IMG/VR virus record: IMGVR_UViG_3300032020_001004 | Span: 1 to 33,827 of that record | Source of the DNA: a virus | Strand: one strand, 5' to 3' | Length of the DNA: 33,827 nt | Shown here: positions 28,818-33,827 of the stretch, in pieces | How positions within the stretch are numbered: the first letter of the stretch is position 1 | Layout: every line of letters starts with the position of its first letter | Program-made: the position numbers and the translations under genes | Notes under the pieces: generated by a model | Told to the model about the DNA's origin: nothing | What the model saw: only the letters and a program-made list of their open reading frames with translations | Database searches by the model: none

Positions 28818-30232
28818 TTCTTATCTCCAACAGTTCCGAAATCAACAAGACCCAACGTGACAGGATGCCTTGCAGCACCGTAGACTGCGAGTGCGCTGGC
28901 CCAAAAAACGTCATCATGACTGCCTTCAGGATGAGTGAACTTGATGTGCCCCGTCTTCAGGAGTTCGAATTTCTCAACGTTAAGCTCAGCAGTCAAGTCA
29001 ACATCACGAAGAGAATCAGCCGGCTTATATGGAATCTTAACTTCACCAGCACGCATCTTCTCACGCAAAATCGTCGCCATCTCCTCTTTGCTTTGAAGAG
29101 AGAAAGTCACGCCAGTCACGTTTGAGACACCACTTTTCCGCATATCCTCAACGATGTAATCGCCGACGCCTGTGACATCTGCATACACCGAACCTACAGT
29201 AGACCAGCGATCCCGAATACTCTTCACATAGCCGATCACACTGGCATACTCAGTTTTCAGTGGAAACCGGTGCACGTGGACAATTTTAAGCGCATTCTGA
29301 ACCTTCTGCACCACCACAACAACACTTGCATCCTGGTGCTTGCCGAAGTCTACCCCAGCATAGTACTGGCCAAGCGAAACCTGCTCATCGAAATCCAGAA
29401 GCCCGAGCTGACTGTCAATACAGCTGACAATCAAGCTTTGAGTCAGCCAGGCGTCGACGTCTTCGACAAATACTGCGCCAAACTCTCTCTGAAAACGTTC
29501 ATCAGGCAGCTGCGCGTGCATCTCATCGATGAAACTTTGCTTGATCAAGCCAGCCTTCACGACGTCTTCCCAAGTAATAGTGTGCTTGCTGAAGTCCTCG
29601 CTCATGCACATCCTGTAAAACACGCTATCCTTGTTCCAAGGAGTTGAAGAAGCAACTAGGGCTCCGTCTGTCGTTGAAAGCATCGGATATAGAACGTTCC
29701 AGAAGACGAGTTCATCGTCCTTGAAGAAATTTGCTTCGTCACATATGACTCTGTGAGCCGTGTAACCTCGTAAGAGCTGAGGACTATTCGGCAAGATGAT
29801 AATCCGGGAAAGGTTTCGAGCCCTTATTACCGTTCGCTGCTGCTTCTCAATAAGAGCCCTATACACATTTCTGGGGAGACTTCCCAGGTAGTCTTGGATC
29901 CTGTCTCCCATGATCATGCTTTGCCGTAGTGATGGCGCCACCACAAGCGTCAAAGTCTTCGGATGTGTCAAAGCAAACCAGATGGCACTTAAAGCCAGCG
30001 TAGTCGTCTTCCCGGCCTGCCGGCTCCAGCGGACCGCAATACGCTTACTCGGATCTCTGAGCAGCCGCTCCTGGTAATCAGTCGGTTTAAAGTTGAAAAG
30101 GACCTTAACGAACTCTAGAGGATCCTGCGGAACCTGAATGGGCTCGGGCTTGGCCTTATCTTGCAGTTTTTCAACTTGACGCCAAAGGGCCTCAGGGCTC
30201 TCTGGCAAGCTCTTCCAGGAAGAGGAGCTCAC
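28814..30232 (-). CDS. terL: Terminase large subunit
   Basis: A 472-residue DNA-packaging motor. ATPase part: adenine-binding YQERLL (53-58), Walker A SRQAGKTT (70-77), Walker B VICDEA (162-167) with catalytic E, coupling motif SSTPW (195-199). Nuclease part of RNase H fold: D295 in AGVDFGKHQD, D352 in YADVTGVGD and the D440-D441 pair in SHDDVFWASALAVY. Every essential residue is present, so packaging should be functional. Start is GTG, overlapping the upstream stop in GTGA; no ATG is available nearby. It leads the virion genes and is followed by the portal gene. Confidence 0.96.
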   Translation of the reverse strand: MSSSSWKSLPESPEALWRQVEKLQDKAKPEPIQVPQDPLEFVKVLFNFKPTDYQERLLRDPSKRIAVRWSRQAGKTTTLALSAIWFALTHPKTLTLVVAPSLRQSMIMGDRIQDYLGSLPRNVYRALIEKQQRTVIRARNLSRIIILPNSPQLLRGYTAHRVICDEANFFKDDELVFWNVLYPMLSTTDGALVASSTPWNKDSVFYRMCMSEDFSKHTITWEDVVKAGLIKQSFIDEMHAQLPDERFQREFGAVFVEDVDAWLTQSLIVSCIDSQLGLLDFDEQVSLGQYYAGVDFGKHQDASVVVVVQKVQNALKIVHVHRFPLKTEYASVIGYVKSIRDRWSTVGSVYADVTGVGDYIVEDMRKSGVSNVTGVTFSLQSKEEMATILREKMRAGEVKIPYKPADSLRDVDLTAELNVEKFELLKTGHIKFTHPEGSHDDVFWASALAVYGAARHPVTLGLVDFGTVGDKK

Positions 30233-30558
30233 ACAGGAGCAACGTCCTTCTCCGTTTTCAACCGGGCAAGAGCCTTCTTGATCTCATCTAAATCGGCAAG
30301 CTTCTTTGGACGCAGACTAAGACCCAGCAAGCGAGCAGCCAATTTCATGTACTGCAGACTTAACTTCTGCTTTTTCTCAGCTGCAAACTGATGAGCAAAC
30401 TCGTAACATTCCTCAGCCAAGAGACGCGCCAGATCATCGCGCGCATAATAACTCTGTGCACGCATAAAGCCTCCAGGCTTGACTTTTCGAGCTAAACGCG
30501 CAAACGCCCTGTAGTAGTACGAATGTTGAAAAAAAGAATTCTTTTTTTTATCATGCAC
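30229..30558 (-). CDS. Small helical protein, possible terminase small subunit
   Basis: 109 residues from GTG at 30558, chosen for the AAGGAAG about ten bases upstream; a TTG 30 bases earlier is an alternative. The protein is basic and all-helical (YYYRAFARLARKVKPGGFMRAQSYY, DDLARLLAEECYEFAHQF, LQYMKLAARLLGLSL). Position immediately before, and coupled to, the large terminase is that of the small subunit, but a helix-turn-helix is not obvious. It overlaps the end of the 77-residue gene by a few bases. The first codons contain an A8/T7 palindrome (30529-30548). Confidence 0.55.
   Translation of the reverse strand: MHDKKKNSFFQHSYYYRAFARLARKVKPGGFMRAQSYYARDDLARLLAEECYEFAHQFAAEKKQKLSLQYMKLAARLLGLSLRPKKLADLDEIKKALARLKTEKDVAPV
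30529..30548. repeat. Perfect 20-bp A/T palindrome
   Basis: Seven A, GAATTC, seven T: a perfectly symmetric 20-mer inside the first codons of the putative small terminase, one base short of the stop of the gene upstream. Possible roles are DNA bending, a protein-binding site (for example the packaging start), slippage during translation, or partial U-run termination. Confidence 0.5.
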
Positions 30559-30784
30559 GCTGGAAACTTCCTTGCCCTCGACTATCAACCAAAACCTCGC
30601 CCTTCATCACATCCGGCACGACGCAGACTTGAACAGGAATAGGCCCAGCCAACTTTGCGAGAATATCATCCTGCGATAATTTACAGATAGTCTCCGCGCG
30701 CAGAGAATCCTGGAAGCTATGTTGAAAGATTAAGCCTCGAATCTGCCGTCTCAGAATACTTTCAGGACTTCTTTTATGCCTCAA
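30551..30784 (-). CDS. Small hypothetical protein, first gene of the late operon
   Basis: A 77-residue protein from a TTG start with AGAGGT just upstream. Basic N-terminus (RHKRSPESILRRQIRG), helical middle, and a beta-like end (VQVCVVPDVMKGEVLVDSRG). No recognised family. It heads the minus-strand virion operon, with a TATA-like element about 90 bases before it (30871-30876). It could be a DNA-binding component of packaging or simply a leader gene. Confidence 0.5.
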   Translation of the reverse strand: MRHKRSPESILRRQIRGLIFQHSFQDSLRAETICKLSQDDILAKLAGPIPVQVCVVPDVMKGEVLVDSRGQGSFQRA

Positions 30785-30870
30785 AAACCTCTAGAACCTC
30801 CGCTCACGCCACGTTAACCGAAGGAAAGGACGCAGCGAACCAGAAACTTGCGACTGGACTTGTCTAATTG

Positions 30871-30880
30871 ATATAATGGG
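30871..30880 (-). promoter_or_regulatory. Candidate late-operon TATA box
   Basis: On the minus strand CCCATTATAT (continuing CAATT) lies about 90 bases upstream of the first late gene. A second AT-rich palindrome, CTTTTAAAAG (30890-30899), lies 15 bases further upstream, adjacent to the stop of the preceding regulator gene. One of them probably drives the ~15-kb virion transcript. Confidence 0.4.
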
Positions 30881-30900
30881 CAATTCGCCTTTTAAAAGCT

Positions 30901-31401
30901 TTATGCAGGCAAATCAACGTCAAATCGCGGCTTTTCACCGTTACCCCACGTCTCAAACCCAAAACCTGTAAGAGCCCACTTGTGCCCTCGTTTCTCAAAC
31001 AAGTCTTCACCAGTCTCAAGTCTCAACCGTTTATTCATTCGCAAGATTCTTCTGCTCACATGCCAATGATGAAGATGATATTCAGGCAGACGTGCAGCGA
31101 CATCTTTCGGAAAGATGCCGCCTCGACCGACTTCGAAAACATGCTGCAGAATCTCCAAATCCACTTGATCTACACAAGCAAGTTTCTGTATCAAAGGCGT
31201 GTCAAAATGAAAGTAGCCGGCGCCCTTCAAACCGTTGAGAATTACGCGTTGCATGTCTCTAAGTTCATGGATCTCTTTTTTGACGTCTTTCAGAAGTTGC
31301 AGAGTGTATTTGAGGCGACCTATTTTCTCCTCTTTTGTACGCCCTCTTCTATGATGTTGCACACTGCTTGGGCCAGAAGCTTGTTCGATCTGTTCACTCA
31401 T
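30901..31401 (-). CDS. Coiled-coil winged-helix regulator
   Basis: 166 residues from the ATG at 31401, preceded five bases upstream by GGTGG. Residues about 15-60 are basic and coiled-coil (KEEKIGRLKYTLQLLKDVKKEIHELRD). Residues about 75-150 form a winged helix (QVDLEILQHVFEVGRGGIFPKDVAARLPEYHLHHWHVSRRILRMNKRL, then the wing FEKRGHKWALTGFGF). It lies between the outer regulator and the late promoter. It is a reasonable candidate for the activator or repressor of the virion operon; there is no direct evidence. Confidence 0.7.
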   Translation of the reverse strand: MSEQIEQASGPSSVQHHRRGRTKEEKIGRLKYTLQLLKDVKKEIHELRDMQRVILNGLKGAGYFHFDTPLIQKLACVDQVDLEILQHVFEVGRGGIFPKDVAARLPEYHLHHWHVSRRILRMNKRLRLETGEDLFEKRGHKWALTGFGFETWGNGEKPRFDVDLPA

Positions 31402-31556
31402 GGAAACCACCAACATCAACATACTGGAAAGTTAGGCCTGTTTGATCTACATCCATAGGGCTCGTGTAGGCTCGTCTTGAAAACAATGGTCTTTTCCCAT
31501 GCCTTGTATAGGGCTCAAAAAAGCCTTCTGAACACTTGAAGACCGACAAACTCAAC

Positions 31557-32414
31557 TTACCTGACATAGAAGTCTAGCCTCTTCTGATCCGGTCCTACGG
31601 CCTCGTTTTGACTCAACCCAATATCCACAAGCTTTCTCAATGCCCCAGTGAGCTCCTCAAGATCCACATGCAACGCCTGAACCTGACCCTCCAGCTTCTT
31701 CACGCGCTCCGGCATAAGCAAATACTCAATCGCAGCATCCCGACTGAAATGCTCAAGCTCACCTTGATCCACACCCGGGCTATGATCGATCTTCCTCTCC
31801 GGCGTACTCACACAGAAATACCTGCTCAACAACTTCGCAACAGGATCATCAACCTTCAACTCGTAACCCCGACATAATTCACCCTCACTCAGCCTGCAAC
31901 CATACTTCATCATCAAACTCTTAGCAACCCTGTCAGCCAAGTTCTTCGCCAAAACAAACAACTCACCAGGATGCTTACCATACAAAGTCTCCACATGCAC
32001 AATCCAACTTCGCGTAGTATGCCTCACATACACACCCATCTCCAACCCCAACAACGCAGTCCAATTCACCATCTCCACACGCCTAAAATCAACAGGCAAA
32101 CAACCCTCAGCCACAATCGCAAAGCGCACCTGACACCTGTCCAGCCGATACACACCACTACCGAACACGACGTCCTCACATGATCCGAGAAAAGTTTTAC
32201 CTCGACCTGTCAGCTGATAGAAAACAGCTCGGCTGCGCACCTGCCGCTTCACAAGACCGCATTTTTCCAGCTTATTCAAGTAATAAGTAACATGCTGTCT
32301 GCTCCAGCCATAGATACGACCAATCTTCGCAGGATAGTCTTCAACCTCAACCCGCTTAAGGATAGGGATTACTCGAGTGCGAACAGTACTGAAGTCAAAT
32401 TTGACTTTTGACAT
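31557..32414 (-). CDS. Winged-helix regulator or replication-associated protein
   Basis: 285 residues from the ATG at 32414. Residues about 10-75 make a clear winged helix (YPAKIGRIYGWSRQHVTYYLNKLEKCGLVKRQVRSRAVFYQLTGRGKTFL). Residues about 80-200 are a mixed domain (VRFAIVAEG, WTALLGLEMGVYVRHTTRSWIVHVETL, LFVLAKNLADRVAKSLMMKYG). The last 60 residues hold a coiled coil (LEGQVQALHVDLEELTGALRKL). Similar long winged-helix proteins are found in archaeal plasmids and viruses as regulators, and some are suspected replication initiators; none of this is proven here. TTTGAC/GTCAAA elements cover its start, suggesting autoregulation. It is the gene nearest attR. Confidence 0.7.
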   Translation of the reverse strand: MSKVKFDFSTVRTRVIPILKRVEVEDYPAKIGRIYGWSRQHVTYYLNKLEKCGLVKRQVRSRAVFYQLTGRGKTFLGSCEDVVFGSGVYRLDRCQVRFAIVAEGCLPVDFRRVEMVNWTALLGLEMGVYVRHTTRSWIVHVETLYGKHPGELFVLAKNLADRVAKSLMMKYGCRLSEGELCRGYELKVDDPVAKLLSRYFCVSTPERKIDHSPGVDQGELEHFSRDAAIEYLLMPERVKKLEGQVQALHVDLEELTGALRKLVDIGLSQNEAVGPDQKRLDFYVR

Positions 32415-32454
32415 CCGAACACAAGAATTTTGACTTCCACGACCTCTTGTCAAA
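32394..32454. promoter_or_regulatory. Cluster of TTTGAC / GTCAAA elements
   Basis: Five copies in 61 bases: GTCAAA (32394-32399) and TTTGAC (32400-32405), together a perfect 12-bp palindrome, then TTTGAC at 32407-32412 and 32429-32434, and GTCAAA at 32449-32454. They span the start codon and upstream region of the outer winged-helix gene, as expected for an autoregulatory operator with several sites. Confidence 0.5.
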
Positions 32455-32526
32455 TACAGCACCTAGCAGGCGCCGAGTTCCAGCTTGGGAAAAAAAGGGA
32501 AAGAAGCTGCGGAGAAAACGCTTAGC

Positions 32527-32540
32527 TGGCGATATCGCCA
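32527..32540. repeat. Perfect 14-bp palindrome beside attR
   Basis: TGGCGATATCGCCA is fully symmetric and ends nine bases before the attR core. Its location on the viral side suggests a recombinase or recombination-factor binding site belonging to attP. Confidence 0.5.
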
Positions 32541-32549
32541 CCTCGATGA

Positions 32550-32576
32550 GGGTTCAAGTCCCACCCCCCGCACCTT
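32550..32576 (+). other. attR core of the provirus
   Basis: The exact second copy of the 27-bp core found in tRNA-Leu (593-619), same orientation. The bases 5' of it do not form the rest of a tRNA, so this is the partial, virus-derived copy. Downstream host DNA shows T-runs (32585-32602) that may have been the original terminator of the tRNA gene. Confidence 0.93.
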
Positions 32577-32726
32577 GCATACGCAGCTTTTTCGCGTTTT
32601 TTCAACCAAAACACCCCTACCCCCTAGGGCCCCATTCAACCTCTGAACTGCACTCTCACAAGTGTGCCTATGGAATGCGAATGGTTTATCCGAGATTGAC
32701 TACCAAAAGAAAAAAGGGATGTGATT

Positions 32727-33773
32727 TTACAGAATTGACTCCCTGTTCATCGGAAATGCTGTTGTCGCCCTTATGTCGTCAGTACCTAGCACAAATTGTG
32801 TGATCCTGTTCAGTCCTATTCCGCATCCAGAGTGCGGGACTCCACTGTTCTCGTAGAATTCAAGGTACCATTTGAAGTCATCTATGCTTCCGCCTTTCTC
32901 GACAAGCTGTTTGAACATCGATGAGTCAAGTAGTCTCTCGCGGAGTTTCTCGTGTCTGTACTCTCTTTCTGCTGCGCCCACTGCTTCGCCGCTTGAAGGC
33001 ATAAGCAGGTCTGCACTGTTGACGACTGCTGGGTTCTCATCGTTTTCTTTCATGTTGAAGAATTTTATGTTCTTCGGGTAGTGTGTGATGAAAAGCGGTT
33101 GATTTCCTGTGACAGTGACTAGCAGTTTTTCGTGATTGTTTTTGAGGTCGTCGCCCCATTGGACTCCGAGGTCTGAGAGCATTTCGACAGCTTTTGTGTA
33201 TGTCATTCTCTGGAAAGGTTGTTTGACTCTTCTGAGTCTTTCTATGTCGACGTTGAGAAAAGTGAGCTCTTCAATGCTTTCTTTGAGTGATAAGTCTATC
33301 ATTGAGCATATTGTGCTTTCAATGTGATGCAAGAGTTGTTCGAAGTCTCCTGTGAATTCCAGTTCGATCAGAGTGAATTCGGTCAAGTGTCGTCCGTCAA
33401 CCATGGATTCTGCGCGGAAGCTGGGTCCGATACACCATACTTTCTTTAGGAATGGTGTCAGAACTTCGAGGTAGAGTTGTCCGGTTTGGCTAAGGTATCT
33501 TTTGGGTCCGAAATAGTCTATTTCGAACATCGTCGCGATGTTTTCGCATGCACCTGTTGCCTTTGTCATGTGTGGAACTACGACTTCGCTGAAACCTTGT
33601 TTTTCGAAATATTCTCTGGCGCCTTTCAGCAGACTTGACTCGATCTTCACAATTGCGTGCAGTTCCGGTGCAGGCAGGAGTCTGTGCCTATTGTTTGTGG
33701 CTTTCAAAAGGTCAAGACGAATTTGTTTTCCGTTTGTTTCGGTTTTTTGAATCTCGCTATTTTGGGTCTCCAT
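32727..33773 (-). CDS. AsnRS-like asparagine synthetase (AS-AR type)
   Basis: 348 residues from the ATG at 33773, because the 18 extra residues upstream do not resemble the family. It is a class II aminoacyl-tRNA synthetase catalytic domain: motif 2 PSFRAESMVDGRHLTEFTLIELE (about 117-139) and motif 3 GCGIGLNRITQFVLG with TTAFPMNRES at the end, the Asx-specific pattern. The N-terminal OB-fold that binds the anticodon in AsnRS/AspRS is missing. That is the hallmark of the archaeal enzyme shown to make asparagine from aspartate and ammonia with ATP rather than charge tRNA. A host housekeeping gene, outside the provirus. Alternative: an AsnRS paralogue of other function. Confidence 0.85.
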   Translation of the reverse strand: METQNSEIQKTETNGKQIRLDLLKATNNRHRLLPAPELHAIVKIESSLLKGAREYFEKQGFSEVVVPHMTKATGACENIATMFEIDYFGPKRYLSQTGQLYLEVLTPFLKKVWCIGPSFRAESMVDGRHLTEFTLIELEFTGDFEQLLHHIESTICSMIDLSLKESIEELTFLNVDIERLRRVKQPFQRMTYTKAVEMLSDLGVQWGDDLKNNHEKLLVTVTGNQPLFITHYPKNIKFFNMKENDENPAVVNSADLLMPSSGEAVGAAEREYRHEKLRERLLDSSMFKQLVEKGGSIDDFKWYLEFYENSGVPHSGCGIGLNRITQFVLGTDDIRATTAFPMNRESIL

Positions 33774-33827
33774 GACCCGCACCGACAATCCTAGCTCCAC
33801 TCTAATAAATCTTTTCCACAATTTCAT

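Larger units (their letters stand above)
593..32576. mobile_element. Integrated head-tail virus (provirus), about 32.0 kb
   Basis: It is delimited by 27-bp direct repeats of a tRNA-Leu 3' end, with a tyrosine recombinase beside attL and a complete virion gene module inside (terminase, portal, protease, HK97-type capsid, connectors, tail tube, tape measure). An excised circle would be 31,957 bp. No tail-sheath gene is seen, so a long non-contractile tail is inferred. The tape measure of 420 residues would suggest a tail of roughly 60 nm by the usual 0.15 nm per residue rule. Early and late genes are on the minus strand, with a plus-strand accessory island in between. Confidence 0.93.

Noticed and set aside
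31608-32183. Long plus-strand ORFs opposite the outer winged-helix gene
   Set aside because: They are low-complexity His/Pro/Leu-rich mirror translations of the minus-strand gene, without domains.
32463-32576. Possible second tRNA ending at attR
   Set aside because: Only the T-loop to acceptor part matches; the upstream bases give no 5' acceptor strand, D arm or anticodon arm. It is the att core alone.
593-32576. CRISPR array or long terminal repeats
   Set aside because: Apart from the 27-bp att cores and the short operator repeats I see no regularly spaced direct repeats or inverted terminal repeats.

Overview
The window is archaeal. The evidence is AT-rich TATA-type promoter elements with few -10/-35-like signals, frequent GTG/TTG starts, a tRNA-Leu with what looks like a non-canonical intron, a host gene of the archaeal AsnRS-like asparagine synthetase type, and a wealth of winged-helix and zinc-ribbon regulators. 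The exact lineage cannot be read from the sequence; a TACK or Bathyarchaeia-like host is only a guess.

Most of the window is one integrated head-tail virus (a provirus of the Caudoviricetes type, probably siphovirus-like) sitting in a tRNA-Leu(UAA) gene. A 27-bp direct repeat copies the 3' end of the tRNA (T-arm plus acceptor stem): attL at 593-619 inside the intact tRNA, attR at 32550-32576. The element is about 32.0 kb. Left flank: the first ~127 residues of a TrkH potassium transporter, cut off before the tRNA. Right flank: an asparagine synthetase related to AsnRS.

Layout of the provirus. (1) 620-6412, all on the minus strand: tyrosine integrase next to attL, small zinc-finger and winged-helix genes, a pair of palindromic operator-like sites, a ParB-like protein with its partner gene, and a ribbon-helix-helix gene broken by an in-frame stop. 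(2) 6591-13365, mainly plus strand: an accessory island with a ribbon-helix-helix protein, a two-gene DUF262 + RelA/SpoT-type unit, a PolB-type 3'-5' exonuclease, and a complete HaeII-like restriction-modification system (C5 methyltransferase, endonuclease, Vsr repair nuclease), closed by a convergent zinc-finger gene. (3) 13635-30784, minus strand, read right to left: the virion operon in textbook order (possible small terminase, large terminase, portal, head-morphogenesis fragment, protease/scaffold, major capsid protein, glycan-deacetylase-like surface protein, head-tail connectors, tail terminator, tail tube, tail assembly chaperone with a -1 frameshift, tape measure, distal tail proteins), then two small membrane proteins and an ABC-ATPase/acetyltransferase fusion. 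(4) 30901-32462, minus strand: two winged-helix regulators, the outermost with a cluster of TTTGAC/GTCAAA elements over its start.

The structural genes are intact and tightly coupled (4-nt overlaps, strong ribosome-binding sites), so the virus may still be functional. I recognise no DNA polymerase, helicase, primase or endolysin. The most promising candidates for something undescribed are the DUF262-RelA/SpoT pair carried by the virus and the membrane-anchored, sequon-rich deacetylase-fold protein in the head module.
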